From an uncultured Alphaproteobacteria bacterium (lineage in GTDB: Bacteria > Pseudomonadota > Alphaproteobacteria > Methylaequorales > Methylaequoraceae): a DNA stretch of 64,000 nucleotides. A model generated the notes under the pieces. The model was not told where the DNA came from, searched no databases, and saw only the letters and a program-made list of their open reading frames with translations. A program made the translations under genes and the position numbers. Positions 53,505 through 64,000 of this stretch are shown here, one piece after another; the stretch's first letter is position 1, and each line of letters starts with the position of its first letter. The stretch spans positions 1-64,000 of the forward strand of contig CACCPY010000001.1 of the NCBI GenBank assembly GCA_902547955.1. Reading direction: 5' to 3'.

Positions 53505-54377
53505 ATGGCTGTTTTACTAACAAAAGAATCAAAGGTTATTTGTCAAGGTTTTACTGGCGCTCAAGGCACCTTTCATTCCGAAAGAGCTATTGAATATAAC
53601 ACAAATATTGTAGGTGGAGTAACTCCTGAGAAAGGGGGGTCAAAACATTTAAATGTACCAGTTTTTAACACAGTTGAAGAAGCAAAAAAAGTTACAGGAT
53701 GCAATGCCAGCGGTGTATTTGTTCCACCACCATTTGCAGCTGATGCGATAATGGAAGCAGTTGAAGCAGAACTGGATTTAGTTGTGTGTATAACTGATGG
53801 TATTCCAACAAGTGATATGCAAAGAGTAAGGAGAGAAATAAGAGGGTCAAAAACAAGATTAGTTGGCCCTAACTGTCCTGGTGTTTTAACGCCTGGAGTT
53901 GGAAAAATTGGTATCATTCCAGGTCATATCTGTAAACCTGGAAGAATTGGTGTGGTCTCAAGATCTGGAACTTTATCTTATGAATCAGCAGTTCAAACCG
54001 CTGAACTTGGTCAGTCGACAATTATCGGTATTGGAGGGGATCCTGTGAACGGGACAAATTTCGTAGATGCGCTTGAATTATTCTTGGAAGATCCAGAGAC
54101 CGATGGAATAGTTTTGATTGGCGAAATTGGTGGTACTGCAGAGATTGATGGAGCGAACTTTATTAAATCTTGGAAAGATAATAAAAAACCGGTAGCTGCT
54201 TTTGTTGCTGGAGCGGCGGCACCAAAAGGAAGAAAACTTGGTCATGCAGGAGCAATTGTAAATAGCGGTGACGAAACGGCTGATGCAAAAAAAGAAGCCT
54301 TGCGCTCAGCAGGAGTTGAAGTTGCTGATACTATAACAAGAATTGGTGATGCAATGAGAAAAGCAATGGGAGTATAA
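53505..54377 (+). CDS. sucD: Succinyl-CoA synthetase alpha subunit
   Basis: The 290-residue subunit binds CoA and carries the phosphorylated histidine. It has [19 protein letters not shown] near residue 13, [20 protein letters not shown] near 120, [13 protein letters not shown] near 150, and the phospho-histidine in [14 protein letters not shown] near 243. It ends the sucCD pair. The 2-oxoglutarate dehydrogenase genes, often next in related genomes, do not follow here. Confidence 0.98.
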   Translation: MAVLLTKESKVICQGFTGAQGTFHSERAIEYNTNIVGGVTPEKGGSKHLNVPVFNTVEEAKKVTGCNASGVFVPPPFAADAIMEAVEAELDLVVCITDGIPTSDMQRVRREIRGSKTRLVGPNCPGVLTPGVGKIGIIPGHICKPGRIGVVSRSGTLSYESAVQTAELGQSTIIGIGGDPVNGTNFVDALELFLEDPETDGIVLIGEIGGTAEIDGANFIKSWKDNKKPVAAFVAGAAAPKGRKLGHAGAIVNSGDETADAKKEALRSAGVEVADTITRIGDAMRKAMGV

Positions 54378-54379
54378 CC

Positions 54380-54904
54380 ATGATTGAAAACGCTCTGATA
54401 TCATATCTCGGAGAAAATAAACCAAATCTAATTTCCGAAATCACTGCTTATCTCACAGACGCAGGTGGAGAGTTTTCAGGAGTAACTTTTGCAACACTTG
54501 GAAGAGTTTGTGAATTAACAATGGTTTATAAAACAGGTGGGAAAAAAAATCTTGAAGATCTTCAGAATGATTTACAAAAACTTTCTTCTGTTGCAGACGG
54601 TCAACTTCAGATTAAATCACTTCCCAATCAATCGGATAGTGGACCCACATCCAAAATTACACACAGAATAGTTTTATCAGGTGATGATAAGAAAGGTTTA
54701 TTAAACAAAATTATAAAAACACTTGATGAGAACAATGCACTTATTGTGAGGATGAATACTGAAAAAATCTCTTTTCCAAACAACACTCAGTACATTTCAA
54801 GATTTGCAATTTCTGTCAGAGAAGAGAATGCGCCAGAATGTCTTTCTCAAATTGTTAAGGTCGCAGGTGAAATGAAACTCACTTTTAGGTACGAAACTTC
54901 TTAA
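54380..54904 (+). CDS. Tandem ACT-domain protein (GcvR-like)
   Basis: The 174-residue protein consists of two ACT domains: ALISYLGENKPNLISEITAYL near the start and RIVLSGDDKKGLLNKIIKTL near residue 93, each with the Gly/Asp turn that binds small ligands, usually amino acids. The layout is that of GcvR, a regulator of glycine cleavage in enterobacteria, but no gcvA or gcv gene is nearby and the ligand is unknown. It starts 2 bp after sucD and is the last gene of the long plus-strand run, converging on xerC. Confidence 0.8.
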   Translation: MIENALISYLGENKPNLISEITAYLTDAGGEFSGVTFATLGRVCELTMVYKTGGKKNLEDLQNDLQKLSSVADGQLQIKSLPNQSDSGPTSKITHRIVLSGDDKKGLLNKIIKTLDENNALIVRMNTEKISFPNNTQYISRFAISVREENAPECLSQIVKVAGEMKLTFRYETS

Positions 54905-54918
54905 CCTGACTTTTCTTT

Positions 54919-55824
54919 TTAAGCCCTTGGATGATTTTTTGATAAAATATCTTTAAGTCTGTCTGCACTAACTTTTGTATAGTTTTGTGTTGTTGACAAT
55001 GATTCATGACCTAAAATTTCTTGAATAACTCTTAAATCGACCATATTTTCCAAAAGTTCAGTTGCGAAGGTGTGTCTAAAAGAGTGAGGTGTCGTGTTAT
55101 CTGGAAGCATGAAAGAATTTCTCAAATTTCTAATTTCCTTTTGTATTATTTCAGCTTTTAATTTTTTTCCTCTTGTGCCGAGAAATATAAAATTATTTTC
55201 TTCAAAGTAAAAAGGGCAATTTTTTATCATTTCTTTTAAAAATACTCTTACCTCCTCTGCGATTGGAATTAATCTTGTTTTATTTCCTTTACCATAGATT
55301 TGCAGATCATTTGTTTGTAAATCTGATAATCTAATATTTATAACTTCACTAATCCTAAGACCATAACCCCACATCAACAGGATTATTGACAAATCTCTCA
55401 TACCCACCCACTTTTCTTTATTCATTGCTATGTTTTGAAAAATTTTAGTAACTTGATTTTTTGAAAGAGGTCTAGGCAAGGTTTTATAAAACTTAGGACC
55501 TTTTAATCTCAAGAAAAAAGCATGTTTTACTAATTTTTTTTTTACAAGAAAATTTATAAAACTTTTTATTGAGGATAGTGATCTAGCATTGCTTCTATGA
55601 CCGACGCCATTTTTAATTCTTTTATAAAACCAACTAGTTAAATCTAGCTGGCCTAAATTCTCTAGATCAGATAACTCAATTGGTTTATTTTTGTACTCTT
55701 CAAAGTGCTTGAAAAAAAAATTTACATCCGATGTGTAAGCTTTAATTGTTTGTTTACTTAATCTCCTCTCAAGTTTAATCCACTCTATCCAATCCTTAAG
55801 GTACTTTTGCATTTTTTTTGACAT
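54919..55824 (-). CDS. xerC: Tyrosine recombinase XerC
   Basis: XerC and XerD resolve chromosome dimers at dif. The 301-residue protein has an N-terminal SAM-like core-binding domain and a C-terminal catalytic domain with the full set: Arg in GYGLRISEVINI near residue 174, Lys in the IYGKGNKTRLIP beta-hairpin, HSFRHTFATELL near 247, LGHESLSTTQNY near 272, and the nucleophilic Tyr in NYTKV. Overlap with the DUF484 gene upstream is typical for xerC, not for phage integrases. XerD must be elsewhere. Confidence 0.93.
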   Translation of the reverse strand: MSKKMQKYLKDWIEWIKLERRLSKQTIKAYTSDVNFFFKHFEEYKNKPIELSDLENLGQLDLTSWFYKRIKNGVGHRSNARSLSSIKSFINFLVKKKLVKHAFFLRLKGPKFYKTLPRPLSKNQVTKIFQNIAMNKEKWVGMRDLSIILLMWGYGLRISEVINIRLSDLQTNDLQIYGKGNKTRLIPIAEEVRVFLKEMIKNCPFYFEENNFIFLGTRGKKLKAEIIQKEIRNLRNSFMLPDNTTPHSFRHTFATELLENMVDLRVIQEILGHESLSTTQNYTKVSADRLKDILSKNHPRA

Positions 55825-56459
55825 TAAATATCCTTTAGCTTTTGCTCTATAATTTTAGAAAGAAAAAAAATTAAATCATATGCTCTGTTAGTAATAAATC
55901 GATTATCTTTACTTCCAAAAAACAATAACATTTTTTCATTTAAACAATTCTCATCTAGAGAAAATATTGCATTAGAGTAAATTTTTTCATCGCTATTAAT
56001 TCCTAATTTATCGTCATAAGCATCCATTAATAAAAAATTTTTTGAATTATACATTTTGTTAATATTTTTTATATTCATATGTATTAGTTTAAACTCTTTA
56101 CAATTTTGTTGATTTGATGTTATTAAATTTACTACACTTAGATCGAAAAGCTTAGGTAATTTTTTGTTTAAACACATTAAAAATTCTTCTTTTCCTTTTT
56201 TTTTAATGATGTCTATTACAGCTTCATGAATTTTTTGTTGTGTAAAATAATTATGCCTTGCATTCTCAATAATTTCCACTTTTTGTGATTTTAAATTACT
56301 TATTACCCAATCTTTAAAAGAGACTACATTTTTTGACTTGGTACCTATGCCAACAGGAAAGTTCAGTTCGGAGAGGATTTTTGGTGTCTCGCAAAAAAAG
56401 TCAGGGTTTTTTAAAAGATATTCTACAACTTGCTTTTTGTTTATTTTTTTTGTGAGCAT
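55824..56459 (-). CDS. DUF484 family protein
   Basis: The 211-residue protein matches the DUF484 family: VVEYLLKNPDFFCETPKILSEL near the start, followed by a GAF-like domain with LSVVNLITSN and a SNAIFSLDENCLNEKMLLFFGS strand pair, where relatives usually read a typical GSxxRF motif (here FGSKDNRF). Members precede xerC in many proteobacteria and may sense or scaffold, but their role is unknown. It overlaps xerC by one base and diverges from priA. Confidence 0.85.
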   Translation of the reverse strand: MLTKKINKKQVVEYLLKNPDFFCETPKILSELNFPVGIGTKSKNVVSFKDWVISNLKSQKVEIIENARHNYFTQQKIHEAVIDIIKKKGKEEFLMCLNKKLPKLFDLSVVNLITSNQQNCKEFKLIHMNIKNINKMYNSKNFLLMDAYDDKLGINSDEKIYSNAIFSLDENCLNEKMLLFFGSKDNRFITNRAYDLIFFLSKIIEQKLKDI

Positions 56460-56472
56460 TAATTTCTATTCT

Positions 56473-56501
56473 ATAATATAATTTGTAAATGTCTCGCCCA
56501 A
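56473..56501 (-). promoter_or_regulatory. Candidate promoter for DUF484-xerC
   Basis: On the minus strand TTGGGC (56501-56496) and TATTAT (56478-56473) are 17 bp apart in the 64-bp spacer shared with priA. The start would be near 56466, leaving a leader of about 7 nt. Confidence 0.35.
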
Positions 56502-56511
56502 TTTATCGAGT

Positions 56512-56517
56512 TATAAT
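56512..56517 (+). promoter_or_regulatory. -10 box immediately before priA
   Basis: A perfect TATAAT ends 6 bases before the priA ATG, so transcription would begin at or within a base or two of the start codon, giving a leaderless message. No good -35 box is seen at the right distance and no Shine-Dalgarno precedes the ATG. Confidence 0.4.
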
Positions 56518-56523
56518 CTCACT

Positions 56524-58491
56524 ATGATATTAGAAATTTTGGTTTCATCAACACCTACGGATAAAACTTTTTTTTACAAAGAATGTTCTTGTAAAACAGA
56601 CCAAGCCGTAGTTGGACAACTTGTAAAGGTAAAATTTAGAAACAAAAGTCAAGTTGGGTTAATTTTAAAAAAACACAAACACTTAGAATTAAAATTTAAG
56701 CTCTTGAAAGTTAGTTATCTCTTGGAAGACATAATCTTAACAGAAGAGATAATAAATAGTATGACGTTTTTATCTAACTACTCTTGTATCCCATTATCAT
56801 TAATATTCAAACAATTTATGACCGGTTATATCGAAAATGTAGGGGCTTTTGACGAAAATTTTAAAATATTAAATAAACCTAGCGCTAAACTTAACATTGA
56901 GCAGAGTAGAGCATTAAAGGAAATTAAAAATATAAATTTAGAGGGTTTTAAAGTAATTAATTTTCATGGGGTAACTGGTTCAGGGAAAACAAGAGTGTAC
57001 ATGAAGATTGTACAAAAAAAACTAGAAACTGGTATGCAATGTCTAATTCTTGTTCCTGAAATTATTTTAACAAAGGATTGGGTAACCGAAATTAGAAATG
57101 ATTTTGGAATATGTCCTCAGATTTTTCACTCTTCTGAAAGTAAAAAAAAAAGAGCAAAGATTTGGAAATCTGTTGTTTCAGGAGAAACTATTTTAATTGT
57201 TGGAACAAGGTCAGCTCTTTTTTTACCTTTTAAAAATTTAGGTTTAATTGTAGTTGATGAGGAACAAGATCAATCTTACAAACAGGAAGATAAAATTATT
57301 TTTAATACAAGAGATTTCGCCATCGTAAGAGCAAAAAATTCTAGTTGTCAAATACTTTTATGTTCTGCAACACCATCATTAGAGACAAATTATAATTCTT
57401 TGATAAATAGATTTCACAAAGTTTCTTTAACAAAGCGAATAAATTCTATTCCACTTCCTGAAATTAAAGTTGTTGATATGAGAGATCAAAAAAAGATTAT
57501 TAGTGATGAAATAGAAAAATCGATAGAGGAAAACTTAAAACAAAATGTTCAAACAATAATCTATATTAATAAAAGAGGATATACATCGTTTGTAATCTGT
57601 GGAAACTGTGGATTTGTTAAATATTGTAAAAATTGCAGTGCAACAATGGTTTTGCATAATTTTAAAAAAAAATCATCAGCTTACTTTTTGTGTCATCAAT
57701 GTAGTTTAAAAGAAAAATTTTCAAATTATTGTGAAAATTGTAATAACAATAATTTTTTAAGATTCTCTGGAACTGGTGTTGAGAAGGTCGAAGAAGAAAT
57801 AAAAAAAAAATTTCCTAAAATAAAAACCACTATCTTGTCGAGTGATTTTTTAAAAAAAACTGGAAATTATGAAAAAATTCTAAAAGAGATCTCTACGGAA
57901 AAAGTTGATTTAATTATCGGAACTCAATTAATTTCTAAAGGACACAACTTTCCAAATATCAAAACTGTTGGTATTTTAAATATAGATTATTTGTTAAATG
58001 ACTTTGATTTCAGATCTAATGAAAAGGCTTTTCAACAAATCATGCAAGTTTCTGGAAGAGCAGGTAGAAAAAAAATTAGAGGTAATGTTATTATCCAAAC
58101 CTATCAACCTCAGCATCCTGTTATCAAATTTTGTAAGGATTATAAGATTGATGAGTTTTACAATTGGGAAATTAATTTAAGGAAAAAAACAAATCAGCCA
58201 CCATTTTCAAATTTTATATCGATTATTACATCTTCGAAATCAAAACAAAATGCATCAAAAGAAATTGAAAAAATAAAATTTGATTTAAAAAAAAACTTTA
58301 GTCAACTTGTTATTTATGGGCCGGCACCATCATTAATAGAAAAAAAAAATAATCTCTACCGCTTCAGGCTGCTACTAAAACTTTTAAAGAATTATAAATC
58401 TCAAGCGCAAGTTAAAAAATTTTTAAAAAGTTTGTTGTCCACTAATAAAACCAGAGTTTTTATAGATGTTGATCCAATTAATTTTCTATAA
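56524..58491 (+). CDS. priA: Primosomal protein N' (replication restart helicase)
   Basis: PriA reloads the replisome at stalled forks. The 655-residue protein has an N-terminal DNA-binding region, shorter than usual, then a superfamily 2 helicase: Walker A FHGVTGSGKTRVYM near residue 148, LIVVDEEQDQSYKQED near 240, and SGRAGRKKIRGNVIIQTYQP in motif VI. Between the helicase lobes lies the zinc-binding region with eight cysteines (CGNCGF, CKNC, CHQC, CENC; about residues 359-410). It differs from E. coli PriA (about 730) mainly by shortened loops. It diverges from DUF484-xerC. Confidence 0.95.
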   Translation: MILEILVSSTPTDKTFFYKECSCKTDQAVVGQLVKVKFRNKSQVGLILKKHKHLELKFKLLKVSYLLEDIILTEEIINSMTFLSNYSCIPLSLIFKQFMTGYIENVGAFDENFKILNKPSAKLNIEQSRALKEIKNINLEGFKVINFHGVTGSGKTRVYMKIVQKKLETGMQCLILVPEIILTKDWVTEIRNDFGICPQIFHSSESKKKRAKIWKSVVSGETILIVGTRSALFLPFKNLGLIVVDEEQDQSYKQEDKIIFNTRDFAIVRAKNSSCQILLCSATPSLETNYNSLINRFHKVSLTKRINSIPLPEIKVVDMRDQKKIISDEIEKSIEENLKQNVQTIIYINKRGYTSFVICGNCGFVKYCKNCSATMVLHNFKKKSSAYFLCHQCSLKEKFSNYCENCNNNNFLRFSGTGVEKVEEEIKKKFPKIKTTILSSDFLKKTGNYEKILKEISTEKVDLIIGTQLISKGHNFPNIKTVGILNIDYLLNDFDFRSNEKAFQQIMQVSGRAGRKKIRGNVIIQTYQPQHPVIKFCKDYKIDEFYNWEINLRKKTNQPPFSNFISIITSSKSKQNASKEIEKIKFDLKKNFSQLVIYGPAPSLIEKKNNLYRFRLLLKLLKNYKSQAQVKKFLKSLLSTNKTRVFIDVDPINFL

Positions 58492-58509
58492 AATAAATAT
58501 ATACAATTA

Positions 58510-58538
58510 TTGAATAGATCTTAAGGTTATGATAATAA
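58510..58538 (+). promoter_or_regulatory. Promoter of the atpHAGDC operon
   Basis: TTGAAT (58510-58515), a 17-bp spacer and TAATAA (58533-58538) preceded by TGA, an extended -10, lie in the 77-bp gap between priA and atpH. Transcription would start near 58545, about 24 bases before the TTG of atpH. No regulator site is visible. Confidence 0.5.
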
Positions 58539-58568
58539 AACAACTTAATTATAAATAGTAAGGTTCTT

Positions 58569-62991
<4,423 letters not shown>

Positions 62992-62995
62992 TTCA

Positions 62996-63331
62996 ATGTC
63001 ATTTAAATTAGAAATCATTTCACCTCAAGATAAGGTCTTTGACGATGAAGTTGATCTATGCATAATGCCTGGAGTTGAGGGAGATTTTGGTGTGCTGAAA
63101 AATCACATGCCTTTTTTGACAACACTACGTCTTGGGATAGCTTATATATACAAGGAAAAAAAACTTATTGAAAAGTTTTTAGTTAATGGAGGTGTGGTTG
63201 AAATATCAAAAAAACAGTGTACTTTGCTTACTGAAGACATTGTAAGATCCAAAGATTTTGAAATTGTAAATAATAATGATTTAATTGAAATAAGTAAGAA
63301 GAAGTTAGTGGACAACCCATATTACTCATAA
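62996..63331 (+). CDS. atpC: ATP synthase epsilon subunit, short form
   Basis: Epsilon couples F1 to the c-ring. The 111-residue protein contains the N-terminal beta-sandwich (LEIISPQDKVFDDEVDLCIM, GVEGDFGVLKNHMPFLTTL, VNGGVVEISKKQCTLLTED). After it only about 25 residues remain, enough for one short helix rather than the two-helix C-terminal domain of E. coli (139 residues). The inhibitory arm therefore seems to be missing or reduced. The stop overlaps the convergent rppH by 10 bp. Confidence 0.94.
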   Translation: MSFKLEIISPQDKVFDDEVDLCIMPGVEGDFGVLKNHMPFLTTLRLGIAYIYKEKKLIEKFLVNGGVVEISKKQCTLLTEDIVRSKDFEIVNNNDLIEISKKKLVDNPYYS

Positions 63332-63792
63332 TTTATGTGTTTTTTAAACACCTCTAAAATATTTTCATACATTTTTTTCTTGAATGGAACAACTAGTTTA
63401 GTTGCGTCACTAGGTTCAATCCATTTCCATTCGCAAAACTCTGGATTGTGAGTTCCTAAATCAATTTCTTTGTCCATCCCCAAAAATTTACATAAAAACC
63501 ATTTTTGTGTTTGACCAACAAATCTCCCTTTCCACACTCTTTGTTTGAGCTCATTGGGAAGTTGATAATCCAACCATTTTGTTGTTTCATCAATAATTTC
63601 AAAATTTTTTGTTATCCCTACCTCCTCACCTAATTCTCGAACCATTGCTTGTCGTGGAGTTTCATTTTTATCAATTCCGCCCTGCGGCATTTGCCAGAAA
63701 TTTGATTTAAAGTCAATTCTCTTACCAACCCATAACTTATTTTCTTTATTCAAAAGAAAGATCCCTACTCCCTTCCTATATTCACCATTCAT
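63322..63792 (-). CDS. rppH: RNA pyrophosphohydrolase (Nudix)
   Basis: RppH removes pyrophosphate from the 5' end of mRNAs, starting decay. The 156-residue protein has YRKGVGIFLLNKENKLWVGKR at the start, WQMPQGGIDKNETPRQAMVR around residue 33-52, and the full Nudix box GGIDKNETPRQAMVRELGEE continuing VGI. The WLDYQLPNELKQRVWKGRF segment is typical of RppH. Its 3' end converges on atpC. It follows a ctpA-like gene, as in related genomes. Confidence 0.93.
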   Translation of the reverse strand: MNGEYRKGVGIFLLNKENKLWVGKRIDFKSNFWQMPQGGIDKNETPRQAMVRELGEEVGITKNFEIIDETTKWLDYQLPNELKQRVWKGRFVGQTQKWFLCKFLGMDKEIDLGTHNPEFCEWKWIEPSDATKLVVPFKKKMYENILEVFKKHINYE

Positions 63793-63813
63793 ATCTTAAA
63801 CTATAAAATGGCT

Positions 63814-64000
63814 TTATTGGATTGTTTTGTTATTGATTAAAGTTAATGCAAGAATCAAATCAAAAGCTCTGCTTAACTGATAATCTTCAGGATCACTGTT
63901 TTCGTTGGACTTTTGATCTTTTTCATTTTGAGACTCATCAGCATCTTTTTTTTGGTCATTATCAATTGCACCTCTAAGATCTGACTCTTTTCTTCTATTC
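63814..64000 (-). CDS. ctpA: C-terminal processing protease (CtpA-like), 3' end only
   Basis: A minus-strand frame enters at the window edge and stops at 63814-63816. The 62 or so visible residues include ESDLRGAIDN, an acidic Asp/Glu/Lys/Asn-rich stretch, then DPEDYQLSRAFDLILALTL. This resembles the tail of alphaproteobacterial S41 proteases, which end with a disordered linker followed by a D-x-Q-L-x-R-A-x-D-L-L motif. The upstream neighbour of rppH is commonly ctpA in this class. The catalytic domain lies outside the window, so this is a well-supported but partial call. Confidence 0.65.
   Translation of the reverse strand, partial: NRRKESDLRGAIDNDQKKDADESQNEKDQKSNENSDPEDYQLSRAFDLILALTLINNKTIQ

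Noticed and set aside
54919-55824. XerC as a phage or island integrase
   Set aside because: It is coupled to a DUF484 gene, as chromosomal xerC usually is, and there is no adjacent tRNA, repeat or accessory cargo.

Overview
The window is a dense, AT-rich piece of an alphaproteobacterial chromosome. Gene content and order are alphaproteobacterial: tldD next to ctaC-ctaD-ctaB, dapF-mtaB-ftsY beside ffh-rpsP-rimM-trmD-rplS, sdhCDAB-zapE-mdh-sucCD, and a five-gene atpHAGDC operon with no F0 genes. Very low GC, many A/T homopolymer runs inside genes, frequent 1 to 20 bp gene overlaps, and no noncoding stretch above about 180 bp suggest a streamlined free-living (probably marine) lineage such as the AT-rich SAR11-like or HIMB59/AEGEAN-169-like groups. 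Taxonomy below class is inference only.

Layout: 1-3373 (minus) is a cytochrome c oxidase cluster (ctaC, ctaD, ctaB and the first codons of a CoxF-like protein). 3553-8431 holds tldD, a chorismate mutase, gshA, rsmE, ubiA and a DUF4170 protein. 8489-15255 (plus) runs pmbA, an inositol-phosphatase family gene, msbA, a DUF374 acyltransferase, waaA and lpxK: lipid A/Kdo assembly and export. 15241-21526 carries an M23 peptidase, xseA, purD, tadA, a cyclophilin-fold protein, a C26 amidohydrolase, an RNA pseudouridine synthase and rsmD. 21528-36062 (minus) has mutL, pgi, two M16 peptidases, two lipoproteins, lspA, ileS, ribF, a MaoC hydratase, ftsY, mtaB and dapF. 36179-54904 (plus) is an uninterrupted co-directional run of 21 genes: SRP, ribosome and tRNA maturation, leucine and aspartate-family synthesis, mesaconyl-CoA hydratase, succinate dehydrogenase, NAD synthesis and the lower TCA cycle. 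Then xerC and a DUF484 gene (minus), priA (plus), atpHAGDC (plus), rppH (minus) and the 3' end of a ctpA-like gene (minus).

The genes describe an aerobic heterotroph with a full respiratory chain, LPS outer membrane, glutathione synthesis and ubiquinone synthesis. I saw no tRNA, rRNA, insertion sequence, prophage, CRISPR array or defence system. This is a conserved housekeeping backbone, and I did not find a clear new biological system. The items most worth checking are a terminator-like hairpin in the short leader before ffh, a GC-rich 42-bp repeat array that triples the length of ribosomal protein S16, a proline-rich lipoprotein next to lspA, and several very short or shared promoter regions.
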